From Gammaproteobacteria bacterium (GTDB lineage: Bacteria; Pseudomonadota; Gammaproteobacteria; Eutrophobiales; Eutrophobiaceae): a stretch of DNA of 45,658 nt. The notes beneath the pieces were generated by a model, which was given only the letters and a program-made list of their open reading frames with translations, was not told the DNA's origin and did not search any database. The translations under genes and the position numbers were made by a program. Location of the stretch: positions 1 to 45,658 of the forward strand of contig JAPOQU010000006.1 of NCBI GenBank assembly GCA_026710545.1, read 5' to 3'. Position 1 is the first letter of the stretch, and every line of letters starts with the position of its first letter. Shown here piece by piece: positions 29,191 through 38,329 of the stretch.

Positions 29191-30054
29191 ATGGCTGATA
29201 TTTACCCCGTAAAAGGAACCGGACTGGGTCTGCGGCGAGCCTTCATCGGTTCGCTCGCAGACTCGGATCATCTTTTGTCAGGGATCGACTTCATGGAGGT
29301 GGCGCCGGAGAACTGGATCGATGTGGGCGGCCGCTTCGGGCGCCGTTTCCGCGAGATAGCGGACAGGATGCCCATCGTCTGTCACGGACTGTCCCTGAAT
29401 ATAGGCGGCCCTGCACCCCTGGACGAGGCGTTCCTCCACAAGGTAAGACAATTCCTTGATACGTACAACGTCCGTTGTTACAGCGAACACCTGAGCTATT
29501 GTGCCGACGATGGTCACCTGTACGACCTGATGCCGATCCCGTTTACCGAAGAGGCAGTCCGTTATACGGCCGCTAGAATCAGGCGCGTCCAGGAGATTAC
29601 CGGGCGGCGCCTGGCTATTGAAAACGTGTCCTATTACGCTGCGCCCGGCCAGGAAATGACGGAAACGGACTTCATCAATAACGTACTGGCCGAAGCTGAT
29701 TGTGACCTGTTGCTGGACATCAACAATATATATGTAAACAGCATCAACCACCGTTATGATGCCGAGACCTGGCTGAAATCATTGCCGGCGGAGCGTATCG
29801 CCTATGCCCACGTCGCCGGCCACTACGTCGAAGCAGAGGATTTGCGGGTGGATACCCACGGTTCGAACGTAATCGATCCTGTCTGGAGGCTGCTTGAAGT
29901 CGCCTACCGGCATTTCGGTGTTTTCCCCACACTGCTTGAGCGGGATTTTAATATACCCCCATTGCCCGAGTTGCTGGGCGAAGTTGACAGGATCCGCCGG
30001 ATCCAGTCCGCCCATACAGCACATGAGCACAGACGACATGGATATACAGGATAA
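29191..30054 (+). CDS. hvfB: MNIO-family enzyme (DUF692), RiPP-modifying
   Basis: A multinuclear non-haem iron oxygenase predicted to modify the cysteines of the EGKCG peptide. From the ATG at 29191 it has 287 residues; a GTG at 29158 would add eleven (MLPRGTCLQPE), which do not look conserved. Likely iron ligands and active-site residues, numbered from 29191, are H65 (VCHGLSLNIGG), E99-H100 (YSEHLSYC), E144 (IENVSYY), D176/N179 (LLDINNIYVN), H187, H207 and H211 (HVAGHY), D221/H223 (DTHGSNV) and E250 (LLERD). The final residues HRRHGYTG and the stop are translated from a family B repeat. It follows the precursor gene by 86 bp. Confidence 0.93.
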   Translation: MADIYPVKGTGLGLRRAFIGSLADSDHLLSGIDFMEVAPENWIDVGGRFGRRFREIADRMPIVCHGLSLNIGGPAPLDEAFLHKVRQFLDTYNVRCYSEHLSYCADDGHLYDLMPIPFTEEAVRYTAARIRRVQEITGRRLAIENVSYYAAPGQEMTETDFINNVLAEADCDLLLDINNIYVNSINHRYDAETWLKSLPAERIAYAHVAGHYVEAEDLRVDTHGSNVIDPVWRLLEVAYRHFGVFPTLLERDFNIPPLPELLGEVDRIRRIQSAHTAHEHRRHGYTG

Positions 30055-30062
30055 AAAATACG
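30036..30062. repeat. Family B repeat, copy 5 (end of the MNIO gene)
   Basis: GACATGGATATACAGGATAA matches family B in the copy 2 orientation and forms the C-terminus and stop codon of the MNIO gene. With copy 6 (30193-30228) it makes an inverted pair around about 130 bp that includes the 85-bp element. Confidence 0.75.
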
Positions 30063-30106
30063 TAATCTATTCTTCTTGCAGGAAACTGCCTGAATGAAGA
30101 CAGTAT

Positions 30107-30191
30107 TAAATTCGGGGACAGAATTAATTCTGTCCCCAGCAAGCTGAGTTACATGCTGTCGGGGTGTGCAGAGCCCTGATCATGAGGGTTT
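30107..30191. repeat. 85-bp duplicated element, copy 2 (contains palindrome A10)
   Basis: Matches 7107-7191 at 82 of 85 positions. The family A palindrome (GGGGACAGAATT and complement) occupies 30114-30137. It lies inside the RiPP operon, between the MNIO and DUF2063 genes. Confidence 0.93.
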
Positions 30192-30192
30192 A

Positions 30193-30228
30193 GAACATCT
30201 TGTTCATCCTGTGCATCGATGTTAATTA
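30193..30228. repeat. Family B repeat, copy 6 (start of the DUF2063 gene)
   Basis: ACATCTTGTTCATCCTGTGC followed by ATCGATGTTAAT, in copy 1 orientation. It ends just ahead of the DUF2063 start at 30233. Confidence 0.8.
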
Positions 30229-30232
30229 ATGA

Positions 30233-30988
30233 ATGAACTCCTTTAAGGATATCCAGTACCAGTTTACCCGGCATATTCGTGACCCGGCCAACGCGCCGGC
30301 GCCGGGGGATATCGAAGAGCGCCGGATGGCGATCTACCGTGATTTGTTGTACCGCAACGTAGAAAGTTTCCTGGCAAACAGTTTTCCGGTATTGAGGAAG
30401 GTTGTCAGGGATGATGACTGGCACTCGTTAATGCGGAAGTATTTCAAAAACCACCAGTCCCGCACACCCTTGTTCCCAAAGATGCCCCAGGAGTTTCTTC
30501 AATATCTCCAGGATAATGAAGAAACCGCCGAAAACCTGTATCCGTTCCTGCTCGAACTGGCTCACTACGAGTGGGTGGAACTGGCATTGTCTATCGACAG
30601 CCGGGAGATCAGGCAGGACGGGCTGGATACCGGCGGCGACCTGCTGTCCGGGGTCCCGGTATTGAACGAACTGTCATGGTCCCTGGCTTATAATTATCCG
30701 GTACATCGTATCGGTCCCGATTACCTGCCCGGGGAAAAGCCGGCACAACCTACCTGCCTGCTTGTTTACCGGGACAGGCAGGACAGCGTGAGGTTCATCG
30801 AGTTGAACCCCCTGGCCGCGCGCCTGGTTGATTGCCTGAAAGAGAATGAAGAAAATAAATCAGGCAGGGAGATCCTCATGGAAATAGCCGGTGAAATAGC
30901 GCATCCCGATCCTGAAATAGTGGTTAATGGCGGCTGCGCTATCCTCGAAGACATGCGCGACAAGCAAATAGTACTCGGTACGGAATAA
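30233..30988 (+). CDS. hvfC: DUF2063-family partner protein of the MNIO enzyme (HvfC-like)
   Basis: The 251-residue protein begins MNSFKDIQYQFTRHIRDPAN. Its N-terminal DUF2063 domain (about 5-95) includes ERRMAIYRDLLYRNVESFLANSFPVLR, the family signature. The C-terminal half is thought to bind the precursor and deliver it to the MNIO active site in HvfBC/BufBC systems. ATG at 30233 (MNSF) is preferred; an overlapping ATG lies 4 bases earlier in another frame. In related clusters this gene usually sits very close to the MNIO gene. Here 178 bp of repeats separate them. The gene ends 10 bp before palindrome A11. Confidence 0.92.
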   Translation: MNSFKDIQYQFTRHIRDPANAPAPGDIEERRMAIYRDLLYRNVESFLANSFPVLRKVVRDDDWHSLMRKYFKNHQSRTPLFPKMPQEFLQYLQDNEETAENLYPFLLELAHYEWVELALSIDSREIRQDGLDTGGDLLSGVPVLNELSWSLAYNYPVHRIGPDYLPGEKPAQPTCLLVYRDRQDSVRFIELNPLAARLVDCLKENEENKSGREILMEIAGEIAHPDPEIVVNGGCAILEDMRDKQIVLGTE

Positions 30989-30998
30989 AGGATTGTGG

Positions 30999-31023
30999 GG
31001 GGACGGACTTCAAGTCCGTCCCC
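30999..31023. repeat. Family A palindrome A11 (CGGA type)
   Basis: A perfect 25-bp palindrome with arms GGGGACGGACTT / AAGTCCGTCCCC and central C. It lies between the convergent hvfC-like gene and argG, 8 bp from the argG stop. Confidence 0.95.
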
Positions 31024-31031
31024 GGATACTA

Positions 31032-32237
31032 TCATTTCTGCAGGCGCAGTCTTAGCGCGTTGAGCTTGATGAAGCCTTCCGCGTCTTTCTGGTCATAACT
31101 GCCGGCATCGCTTTCGAAGGTGGCGATATCCTGGCTGAACAGGCTGTCCGTATCCGACCTGCGGCCGCAGACGATGACGTTGCCCTTGTACAGTTTCAGT
31201 CGTACCCGGCCGTTTACCCGGGCCTGGGTGTCGTCAATCAGCTTCTGCAGGGCCAGGCGCTCGGGGCTCCACCAGTATCCGTTGTATATCATCCTGGCAT
31301 AGCGCGGCATCAGGTCATCTTTTATGTGCGCCAGTTCACGGTCCAGGGTAATGGATTCGATGGCGCGGTGAGCCTTGAGCAATATGGTCCCCCCGGGGGT
31401 TTCATAGCAGCCGCGTGATTTCATGCCGACGTAACGGTTCTCGACGATATCCGTCCGGCCTACGCCGTGCTTACCGCCGGTTTCATTCAGCGCTTTCAAT
31501 AACTGTGCCGGGGTCATGGCCTCGCCGTTCAGGGCGCAGGCGTCGCCGCGGCCAAAGTCAAGTTCGATTGTCTCCGCCTCATCCGGGGCGTTTTCTGGCG
31601 CCACGCTCCAGCGCCATACCGATTCGTCCGGTTCCTGCCACGGGTCTTCCAGGTCGCCGCCTTCATAGGAGATATGCAATAAGTTGGCGTCCATGGAATA
31701 AGGGGATGCTCCTGCCCGTTTAGCCTCGATGGGAATACCGTGCCGTTCGGCGTATGCCAGCAGTTTCTGCCTGGAATCCAGGTCCCATTCCCGCCATGGG
31801 GCAATTATCTTTATATCACGCTTGAGTGCGTATGCGCCCAACTCCAACCTGACCTGGTCATTTCCTTTTCCCGTGGCGCCGTGGGAGATGGCGTCGGCGC
31901 CGGTTTCTTCGGCGATCTCTACCAGGCGTTTGGCGACCAGGGGGCGGGCTATGGATGTGCCCAGCAGGTATTCCCCTTCGTACAGGGTATTTGCCCTGAA
32001 CATCGGGAAGACGAAATCCCGGACGAACTCTTCTACCAGGTCTTCAATGAATATTTCCCTTACCCCCAGGCTTTCAGCTTTTGCCTGCGCCTGGGAGACT
32101 TCCTCGCCCTGGCCGATGTCCGCGGTAAAAGTCACCACCTCGCAGCGATAGGTATCCTGCAACCACTTCAGGATGACGGAAGTATCCAGTCCCCCGGAAT
32201 AGGCAAGAACGACTTTATTGACTTGTTTGGTAACCAT
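31032..32237 (-). CDS. argG: Argininosuccinate synthase
   Basis: Joins citrulline and aspartate with ATP in arginine synthesis. The start at 32237 gives [21 protein letters not shown] and a 401-residue enzyme; the frame is open a further ten codons upstream, but those residues are not family-like. The PP-loop [20 protein letters not shown] and the SIAR-containing [15 protein letters not shown] are clear. It is the last gene of the minus-strand run aceE-aceF-nudix-argG but is separated from the Nudix gene by about 90 bp. Confidence 0.98.
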   Translation of the reverse strand: MVTKQVNKVVLAYSGGLDTSVILKWLQDTYRCEVVTFTADIGQGEEVSQAQAKAESLGVREIFIEDLVEEFVRDFVFPMFRANTLYEGEYLLGTSIARPLVAKRLVEIAEETGADAISHGATGKGNDQVRLELGAYALKRDIKIIAPWREWDLDSRQKLLAYAERHGIPIEAKRAGASPYSMDANLLHISYEGGDLEDPWQEPDESVWRWSVAPENAPDEAETIELDFGRGDACALNGEAMTPAQLLKALNETGGKHGVGRTDIVENRYVGMKSRGCYETPGGTILLKAHRAIESITLDRELAHIKDDLMPRYARMIYNGYWWSPERLALQKLIDDTQARVNGRVRLKLYKGNVIVCGRRSDTDSLFSQDIATFESDAGSYDQKDAEGFIKLNALRLRLQK

Positions 32238-32329
32238 TGTGTGAATAATCCCCGGGACCCGGGTCAAACTGACAGGGCATTATATACCCGGCAGGTTGTT
32301 TTTTCAGTAGCTGAAAAACTCGTTGGTAA

Positions 32330-32794
32330 TCAGGAGCGCTTCAGGTATTGCTCCGGCCAGATATCCAGGTACAGCAGGTCCAGGTCAACACCTCTCATGA
32401 CCGGGTAGTTTTTATAGTCATGGCGGTTTACCCAGGCGTAGTCGGTGTGTTCGTCATTAAGCCTGATTTCACCATCCAGCCAGCGCAGGTGGAACAGGTA
32501 AAACTCGTAGATCCTGCCGGAAATCTCGTCCCTGACCGGGTCGAGTTGTTTTACCGGTTCTACCGAAATATCGGCGCCGATTTCCTCAATCAACTCCCGC
32601 TGGGCGCATTCCTGCGGGGATTCGCCGGCTTCTATGTGCCCCGCCGGAAAACCCCATAAACCGGGACCGTATTTGCTGGCCGTACTCCGTTTTAACAGCA
32701 GGATCTCACTGTTGCCGTTCACTACGACGTTGACTGAAAACCGTCCTGTAGCTGATAAGATATCTTTTTTATCCTGTTGATCCTGTGCATCCAT
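32330..32794 (-). CDS. Nudix hydrolase
   Basis: A 154-residue Nudix protein with a complete box G52-HIEAGESPQECAQRELIEEIG, preceded by LLKRSTASKYGPGLWGFPAGH. Substrate unknown; short Nudix proteins of this kind often clean up nucleotide derivatives. The first residues MDAQDQQDKKD are encoded by a family B repeat, so the ATG at 32794 is repeat-derived. The true start might be further inside, for example at a residue close to the first strand (VNVVVNGN), but no better ATG is visible. Confidence 0.9.
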   Translation of the reverse strand: MDAQDQQDKKDILSATGRFSVNVVVNGNSEILLLKRSTASKYGPGLWGFPAGHIEAGESPQECAQRELIEEIGADISVEPVKQLDPVRDEISGRIYEFYLFHLRWLDGEIRLNDEHTDYAWVNRHDYKNYPVMRGVDLDLLYLDIWPEQYLKRS

Positions 32795-32801
32795 GTTGAT
32801 C
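32771..32801. repeat. Family B repeat, copy 7 (start of the Nudix gene)
   Basis: TATCCTGTTGATCCTGTGCA then TCCATGTTGAT on the plus strand. On the minus strand it supplies the ATG and first codons of the Nudix gene. Confidence 0.85.
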
Positions 32802-32805
32802 CCGG

Positions 32806-34146
32806 TTAAAGCAGAATATCCCGGATATCCGTCAGGATTTTCCCCAGTGCCCGGGTGAATTCCACCGCTGCGACACCGTCGATTACCCTGTGGTCATAAG
32901 ACAGGGAGTAGGGAAGAATCAGCCGCGGCTCGAACTTTCCGTCAACATGAACGGGTTTCATTGCCGCCCGGGAAACGCCGAGAATGGCGACTTCCGGAGA
33001 GTTGATAATGGGAGTAAACCCGGTGCCGCCGACATGGCCCAGGCTGCTGATGGTAAAACACCCTCCCTCCACGTCGGCAGGGCGGAGTTTTTTGTCCCGC
33101 GCCTTTTGCGCCAGTTCCTCGAGTTCCTGCGCCAGTTCGAGCATCCCCTTGAGGTTGGCGTCCTTGAGTACCGGCACCACCAGTCCCTCGGCGGTGTTTA
33201 CCGCCACCCCGATGTGGAAGTACTGTTTATAAATCAGTTCCTTGCCGTCCGGACCCAGGGAAGCGTTGAATTCAGGAAACTTCCTCAGGGCAACAACCAC
33301 GGCCTTGATGAGGAAACTGAGCAGGGTGAGCTTGACGCCGCGCCGTTCCGCTTCGGATTTTTTCGACCGGCGGAAAGCTTCCAGTTCGGTAATGTCTGTT
33401 TCATCGTGCTGGGTGACGTGGGGGACATTTACCCAGTTACGGTGCAGGACCTGGCCGCCGAGCCGTTTCAGGCGCGGCAGCGGCCGGGTCTCAACCGGGC
33501 CGAATCTGGAAAAATCCACCGGCGGAATTTCCGGCACAGTCGATGGGTCGGATACGCGCTTGCCCGTCATCACCGACCGGGTGAAGGCAGTGACGTCCTG
33601 TTTCAGTATCCGGCCTTTTTTCCCGCTGCCCTTGACCAGTCCCAGGTCAACACCCAGTTCCCGGGCATACTTGCGTACACCGGGGCTGGCATGGGCCCTG
33701 GAGGAAGCGCTGGAACCTGCGGTCTGGGCGCCTGTGGGGGTCCTGGGCGCCGGATGCGGACCGAATTGCGCCGTTGGCGGCGGTTCTTCCGGTACGTCAG
33801 TGTCGTCCTCCCGCGTCTTCCCGGCCTGATCCGCAGCCGTTGCAGTAGCGTCATCGGCCGGCGTTGCAGGCTTGCCGGTCTCCGGCGTTTTCCCGTCCGG
33901 GGCGCCATCTTCATCCAGTGTCAGGATCAATGTTCCTTCGGAGACGGAATCACCGACCTTGACCAGTACTTCCTTAACGGTGCCGGCGGCGGGAGCCGGA
34001 ATGTCCATGGCCGCCTTGTCCGATTCCAGCGTGATCAAGGCATCTTCCGGCTTGACCTTATCGCCGGGCCGGACTGCTATATCGATAATTTCAACCGCAT
34101 CGAAATCGCCGATATTAGGGATAAGGATATCAGTCAACTGTGCCAT
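32806..34146 (-). CDS. aceF: Dihydrolipoamide acetyltransferase, pyruvate dehydrogenase E2
   Basis: The core of the pyruvate dehydrogenase complex, transferring acetyl to CoA. The 446-residue protein has one lipoyl domain (1 to about 78, lipoylated K44 in [10 protein letters not shown]), an Ala/Pro/Thr-rich linker (about 80-155), an E1/E3-binding domain ([33 protein letters not shown], about 155-190), and the catalytic domain ending [17 protein letters not shown] with H419 and D423. Only one lipoyl domain is present, against three in Escherichia coli. It starts 2 bp after aceE. No E3 (lpd) gene follows. Confidence 0.97.
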   Translation of the reverse strand: MAQLTDILIPNIGDFDAVEIIDIAVRPGDKVKPEDALITLESDKAAMDIPAPAAGTVKEVLVKVGDSVSEGTLILTLDEDGAPDGKTPETGKPATPADDATATAADQAGKTREDDTDVPEEPPPTAQFGPHPAPRTPTGAQTAGSSASSRAHASPGVRKYARELGVDLGLVKGSGKKGRILKQDVTAFTRSVMTGKRVSDPSTVPEIPPVDFSRFGPVETRPLPRLKRLGGQVLHRNWVNVPHVTQHDETDITELEAFRRSKKSEAERRGVKLTLLSFLIKAVVVALRKFPEFNASLGPDGKELIYKQYFHIGVAVNTAEGLVVPVLKDANLKGMLELAQELEELAQKARDKKLRPADVEGGCFTISSLGHVGGTGFTPIINSPEVAILGVSRAAMKPVHVDGKFEPRLILPYSLSYDHRVIDGVAAVEFTRALGKILTDIRDILL

Positions 34147-34148
34147 GG

Positions 34149-36806
34149 TTATACGGTCACCGGGTTGGGTTTTTCCGGATCGATCCGGTATTTCAGCATA
34201 GCCTCCGTGACCTTTGACGCGGGAATTTTGCCCTGGTCGGACAATGTCTTGAGCGCGGCAACCACCACGTAATAACGATCTACTTCAAAGAACTTCCGCA
34301 ACTTGGCGCGCGTATCGCTTCTTCCATAGCCGTCCGTGCCCAGCACGGTGTAAGGGGCGGGGACATGGCGCCGGATCTGGTCTGCATAGAGCTTCATATA
34401 ATCCGTTGCCGCAATCACCGGGGCAGCGCTGCGTTCCAGGCAGTCTGTGACGTAACTTTTTTCCGGCGGCGCTTCCGGGTGCAACATGTTCCAGCGATCC
34501 GTTTCCAGGCAGTCACGGCGCAGTTCGTTAAAACTGGTCACGCTCCAGACGTCGGCGCCGATATCGAAGTCGGTCATGAGTAATTCCGCTGCAGCCTGTA
34601 CTTCCCGCAGGATTGTACCTGAGCCCAGCAACTGCACCTGCAGTTTTCCGCCGCCGCTCTCCTGCAGCAGGTACATGCCTTTCAATATTCCTTCCGCTGA
34701 GTTTTCCGGCATGGGCGGGTGCGCGTAGTTCTCGTTCATCACGGTGATGTAGTAATACACGTCTTCCCGGTCGGTGTACATACGGCGCAACCCATCGTGA
34801 ATTATAACCGCCAGTTCGTAGGCATAGGTCGGGTCATACGAGATGCAGTTGGGAATGGTGGATGACAGCAGGTGGCTGTGGCCGTCCTGGTGTTGCAGTC
34901 CTTCCCCGGCCAGGGTGGTCCTGCCGGCGGTGCCGCCGATGAGAAAACCGCGGGAACGCAGGTCTCCTGCCGCCCAGGCCAGGTCGCCGATGCGCTGGAA
35001 GCCGAACATGGAGTAGAAGATATAGAAGGGTATCATATGCACCCTGTGGTGCTTGTATGCCGTGGCGGCCGCGATCCAGGAGGAGAACGCGCCGGCTTCG
35101 GTAATGCCTTCTTCCAGGATCTGCCCCTTTTTGTCCTCGCGGTAATACATGACATGGTCGATGTCCACCGGTTCGTACAGTTGACCTACGGATGAGTAAA
35201 TACCGAGCTGCCTGAACATGCCTTCCATGCCGAATGTACGGGCCTCATCCGGCACGATGGGGACGATGTATTTACCGATGGCCTTGTCTTTTGCCAGTGT
35301 GTTCAGGATGCGAACGAAGGCCATCGTGGTGGATATCTCGCGCTTGCCCGTGCCTGCCAGCATTTTTGGCTGGATGGCGACGCCGGGAGTTTCCAGGGCT
35401 TCTGCCCGGGGCCATTTCTGCAGTTGAAAACCGCCCAGCTTTTCCCTCCGCTCACGCATGTATGTCACTTCGGGGCTGTCATCTGCCGGTTTGTAGAACG
35501 CGGCATTGGCAACGTCCTCATCCGTTACCGGTATATTGAAACGCCGGCGGAACGCATTCAGGGCTTCCTCGCCCATCTTCTTTTGCTGGTGGGTGATGTT
35601 CTGGCCCTCACCGGCTTCACCCATACCGTAGCCTTTGACCGTCTTTGCCAGGATCACCGTGGGTTGTCCCTTGTGTTTAACTGCTGCGGCGTAGGCGGCA
35701 TAGACTTTATGCGGGTCGTGCCCGCCGCGGTTGAGACGCCAGATATCCTCATCGGACATGTTGGCGACCAGCGCTTTCAGGTCCGGGTCTTTCCCGAAAA
35801 ATTTCTCCCTGACGTAAGCGCCGTCGTTGGCTTTGTAGGCCTGGTACTCACCGTCCACCGTTTCTTCCATCACCTTGAGTAGCTTACCTTCGGTGTCCCG
35901 GGCGATTAACGGGTCCCAGTATGACCCCCAGATGACTTTGATGACGTTCCAGCCGGCGCCGCGAAAATCCGCCTCCAGTTCCTGGATGATCTTCCCGTTG
36001 CCGCGCACCGGACCATCCAGCCGTTGCAGGTTGCAGTTGACGACAAATATCAGGTTGTCCAGCTTTTCGCGGGCCGCAAGACCGATGGATCCGAGTGTTT
36101 CCGGTTCGTCCATTTCACCGTCTCCCATGAAGGCCCAGACCTTGCGGTCGCTGGGCGGGATCAGTTCCCGGTGTTCCAGGTAACGCATGAAACGCGCCTG
36201 GTAGATGGCCATCAGCGATCCCAGGCCCATGGAGACCGTGGGAAACTGCCAGAAATCCGGCATCAACCATGGATGCGGATAGGAGGACAGGCCGTCGCCG
36301 TCGACTTCCTGGCGGAACTTGCCGATCTGGTCCTCGCTTAACTCGCCGTACAGGAACGCGCGGGCGTAGATACCGGGCGCCGAATGGCCCTGGATAAAAA
36401 CCAGGTCGCCATCGCGTTGTTCCGTGGCGGCGCGAAAAAAGTGGTTGAAACCCACGTCATAGAGTGTCGCCGACGAAGCAAAGCTGGCGATGTGTCCCCC
36501 CAGTTCGGCGCTGTAACGGTTGGCCCTGACAACCATGGCCAGCGCGTTCCAGCGGATCAGTGATCGTATGCGCCATTCCATACCCGGGTCGCCCGGGGCG
36601 CGTTCTTCCCGGGAGGGCGGTATGGTATTCAAATAAGCGGTGTTGGCGGAGTAGGGCAGGTAGGCGCCGGATTTCCTGGCCTTGGCTATCAACTGCTCCA
36701 GCAGGTAGTGCGCACGTTCAATGCCTTCCTGGGCCAGAACTGAATCCAGGGCTTCAAGCCATTCCCGGGTTTCCTGCGGGTCGATGTCGTTTATTTTTTC
36801 CGGCAT
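34149..36806 (-). CDS. aceE: Pyruvate dehydrogenase E1 component (homodimeric)
   Basis: The thiamine-diphosphate-dependent decarboxylase of pyruvate dehydrogenase. The ATG at 36806 ([20 protein letters not shown]) gives 885 residues, the normal size. The frame open to 36905 adds 33 non-conserved residues and crosses the terminator-like hairpin, so it is rejected. Family features are [40 protein letters not shown] (ThDP/Mg binding) and [10 protein letters not shown]. It is directly followed by aceF, and an intact operon promoter is expected in 36807-36890. Confidence 0.98.
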   Translation of the reverse strand: MPEKINDIDPQETREWLEALDSVLAQEGIERAHYLLEQLIAKARKSGAYLPYSANTAYLNTIPPSREERAPGDPGMEWRIRSLIRWNALAMVVRANRYSAELGGHIASFASSATLYDVGFNHFFRAATEQRDGDLVFIQGHSAPGIYARAFLYGELSEDQIGKFRQEVDGDGLSSYPHPWLMPDFWQFPTVSMGLGSLMAIYQARFMRYLEHRELIPPSDRKVWAFMGDGEMDEPETLGSIGLAAREKLDNLIFVVNCNLQRLDGPVRGNGKIIQELEADFRGAGWNVIKVIWGSYWDPLIARDTEGKLLKVMEETVDGEYQAYKANDGAYVREKFFGKDPDLKALVANMSDEDIWRLNRGGHDPHKVYAAYAAAVKHKGQPTVILAKTVKGYGMGEAGEGQNITHQQKKMGEEALNAFRRRFNIPVTDEDVANAAFYKPADDSPEVTYMRERREKLGGFQLQKWPRAEALETPGVAIQPKMLAGTGKREISTTMAFVRILNTLAKDKAIGKYIVPIVPDEARTFGMEGMFRQLGIYSSVGQLYEPVDIDHVMYYREDKKGQILEEGITEAGAFSSWIAAATAYKHHRVHMIPFYIFYSMFGFQRIGDLAWAAGDLRSRGFLIGGTAGRTTLAGEGLQHQDGHSHLLSSTIPNCISYDPTYAYELAVIIHDGLRRMYTDREDVYYYITVMNENYAHPPMPENSAEGILKGMYLLQESGGGKLQVQLLGSGTILREVQAAAELLMTDFDIGADVWSVTSFNELRRDCLETDRWNMLHPEAPPEKSYVTDCLERSAAPVIAATDYMKLYADQIRRHVPAPYTVLGTDGYGRSDTRAKLRKFFEVDRYYVVVAALKTLSDQGKIPASKVTEAMLKYRIDPEKPNPVTV

Positions 36807-36885
36807 GCGTTCAGCTTGTCCGATGGGTGAGCAAATGCCGCCAGGGATTATACCTGTTACGATGATAAAAGGCTTGGTCCGCGAA

Positions 36886-36928
36886 TAGAAAAAAAAGACC
36901 GCCACCGGAGGGGGAGAACCGGTGGCGG
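36886..36928 (-). terminator. Rho-independent terminator downstream of the small secreted protein gene
   Basis: Read on the minus strand, CCGCCACCGG (36928-36919) pairs with CCGGTGGCGG (36908-36899) around a 10-base loop, and a T-rich run (TCTTTTTTTTC) follows. It lies downstream of the 37047-37355 gene and upstream of aceE, so it insulates the two. Confidence 0.85.
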
Positions 36929-37046
36929 CAAAGTTGGGAGCTAGGGCGCTCCCGGGGGATAGAGGGGAGAAAAACCTGTCTCAGCACTGTTACATGCTAT
37001 CCGCTTGGTTAACAATCCAGCCTCTCTGAGTAGTTCTGTGCTGATT

Positions 37047-37355
37047 TCAATTCAATACGCCAAACCGGTACGGTTGCGGAATGCCGGTACTGCGGTTGGC
37101 AACCGGAAACCCGAAGCGCTTCGCCTGGACGTTTTGAGCCTTATCGCCCAGCGTGGGAACAATCAGCCGATTGCTCTCATACAGGCGCTGCACGTTGTCT
37201 TTCAATTCCTGAAAAATCTGTGTGCGCATGGCGTTGTCCAGGTAGCTGTCGATCTCATCAGCATGATTCTCGACGCTGGCCAGCACAAGTAAGCCTGCAA
37301 TCAAAGTGGCAGCAAAGGTTTTGCCGGTTAAAATTTTCCCAGTTAAGATTTTCAC
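37047..37355 (-). CDS. Small secreted protein of unknown function
   Basis: A 102-residue protein with an N-terminal signal peptide: KILTGKILTGK, then hydrophobic FAATLIAGLLVLASV, with cleavage likely near ENHA. The mature part contains an amphipathic helical region (EIDSYLDNAMRTQIFQELKD) and a basic, proline-containing tail (RFGFPVANRSTGIPQPYRFG). No family recognised. The GTG start at 37355 has a strong AAGGAG upstream. The gene is bracketed by a TetR-type operator (37375-37391) and a terminator, so it is probably a dedicated target of the adjacent TetR regulator. Confidence 0.75.
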   Translation of the reverse strand: MKILTGKILTGKTFAATLIAGLLVLASVENHADEIDSYLDNAMRTQIFQELKDNVQRLYESNRLIVPTLGDKAQNVQAKRFGFPVANRSTGIPQPYRFGVLN

Positions 37356-37374
37356 TCTCTTTCTCCTTAAATAT

Positions 37375-37391
37375 GTAAGTTACCTAACTAA
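37375..37391. promoter_or_regulatory. TetR-type operator O1
   Basis: GTAAGTTACCTAACTAA, which on the minus strand reads TTAGTTAGGTAACTTAC. It shares the TTAGTTAG half with O2 and O3 but is four bases shorter. It lies about 20 bp upstream of the secreted-protein start, within its probable promoter. Confidence 0.6.
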
Positions 37392-37507
37392 ATATGGGCG
37401 AAAAAAATATTTTCAATAGTGTGGAATAAATTCATCACCCACAGCCGATAGACATTGCGACAAAATAAGTCATCTATTTTATTGAATGTCATCTCTTCCA
37501 TATCTTT

Positions 37508-37528
37508 CTAAGTTAAATAACTAACTAA
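37508..37528. promoter_or_regulatory. TetR-type operator O2
   Basis: CTAAGTTA, six bases, then ACTAACTAA. On the minus strand the first half is TTAGTTAG as in O1 and O3. It lies about 150 bp upstream of the secreted-protein gene and just past the tetR stop. Confidence 0.55.
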
Positions 37529-37554
37529 AATTCTGCTCAAAAAAAATTCCTCGT

Positions 37555-38148
37555 TTATGCGGCAGCCCGTTCCTTGCTCCGGGACACCGGGTCAATGTTT
37601 TCTACCCAGTCAGCCACCGCGTTGAATTGCTCTTTCAATTGCCGGGAGTTCCGCAAAATATTACCCAGCAAAATAACTCCTTCTATACGGGCAACGAATT
37701 CAAATCCCAGTTTCTCCGGTTGCTCCATGCCCATGAGGCGAAACTGCTCCGTTGACCAGTCCACCAGGTATTTCATACAGCTGTCCGCAGAATCCATGAG
37801 TTCGCCAAATTCCTCATCCAGGTCCTGGCACAGGCCGCTCAATGGGCACCCCGCGTCTACCAATTCCTTACTATGACTGCTCATTACCTTGATTAGATTC
37901 ATCAAGGCCTCTTTTGGTTCCCTCCTTCTGCAACAATTCTTCAACATATTTGATAATGTTTGCTTCCGTTCAGAGATTACCGCTTTGCAGATATCTTCCT
38001 TGGTCTTGAAATAGTAGTACACGTTACCCAACGGAACCCTGGCCTCTTCAGCTATATGGGCCAGCGTGGTACGGCAAAAACCCTGCTTGTGTATCAGGGT
38101 ATCTGCAGCACTAATCAAGCGTTCACGTTTATCACTGATCCTGGGCAT
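37555..38148 (-). CDS. TetR/AcrR-family transcriptional regulator
   Basis: A 197-residue repressor with an N-terminal helix-turn-helix (about 10-55): LISAADTLIHKQGFCRTTLA, then IAEEARVPLGNVYYYFKTKEDI. The C-terminal domain is likely the effector-binding part and contains cysteines in KNCCRRREP and DAGCPLSGLCQDL. The gene has a consensus minus-strand promoter (TTGACA, 16 bp, TATAAT) with operator O3 just downstream, so autorepression is likely. The probable target is the small secreted-protein gene on the same strand. The inducer is unknown. Confidence 0.92.
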   Translation of the reverse strand: MPRISDKRERLISAADTLIHKQGFCRTTLAHIAEEARVPLGNVYYYFKTKEDICKAVISERKQTLSNMLKNCCRRREPKEALMNLIKVMSSHSKELVDAGCPLSGLCQDLDEEFGELMDSADSCMKYLVDWSTEQFRLMGMEQPEKLGFEFVARIEGVILLGNILRNSRQLKEQFNAVADWVENIDPVSRSKERAAA

Positions 38149-38156
38149 AAACAGAC

Positions 38157-38178
38157 CTTAGTTAGCTACTTGACTAAG
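38157..38178. promoter_or_regulatory. TetR-type operator O3
   Basis: Begins CTTAGT and ends ACTAAG, a perfect 6-bp inverted repeat around 10 bases (TAGCTACTTG). It lies 9 bp ahead of the tetR ATG and immediately downstream of the predicted -10 box. Confidence 0.65.
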
Positions 38179-38179
38179 T

Positions 38180-38207
38180 ATTATAATGATTGAATATGAT
38201 ATGTCAA
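38180..38207 (-). promoter_or_regulatory. Sigma-70 promoter of the tetR gene
   Basis: On the minus strand TTGACA (38207-38202), a 16-bp spacer and TATAAT (38185-38180) are both full consensus hexamers. Operator O3 follows directly, so a bound repressor would block initiation. Confidence 0.75.
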
Positions 38208-38245
38208 GTCATTTTTCTAAAAAAATTAATCATCCCTGCTTGCAT

Positions 38246-38270
38246 GGGGACAGAATTCAATTCTGTCCCC
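38246..38270. repeat. Family A palindrome A12 (CAGA type)
   Basis: A perfect 25-bp palindrome with arms GGGGACAGAATT / AATTCTGTCCCC and a central C, between the divergent tetR and peroxiredoxin genes. Confidence 0.95.
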
Positions 38271-38286
38271 TGTCGCCGCTTTGAAA

Positions 38287-38307
38287 GGACGGATTTGAAA
38301 TCCGTCC
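38287..38307. repeat. Family A palindrome A13 (CGGA type, eroded ends)
   Basis: GGACGGATTT / AAATCCGTCC around a single G. The outer GG/CC pairs of the family are lost. It lies 23 bp upstream of the peroxiredoxin start. Confidence 0.9.
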
Positions 38308-38329
38308 CAGTTGTCCTTATAATCGCTTT

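Noticed and set aside
36807..36905. N-terminal extension of AceE
   Set aside because: Crosses the minus-strand terminator hairpin and lacks family similarity; ATG at 36806 fits the known AceE start.
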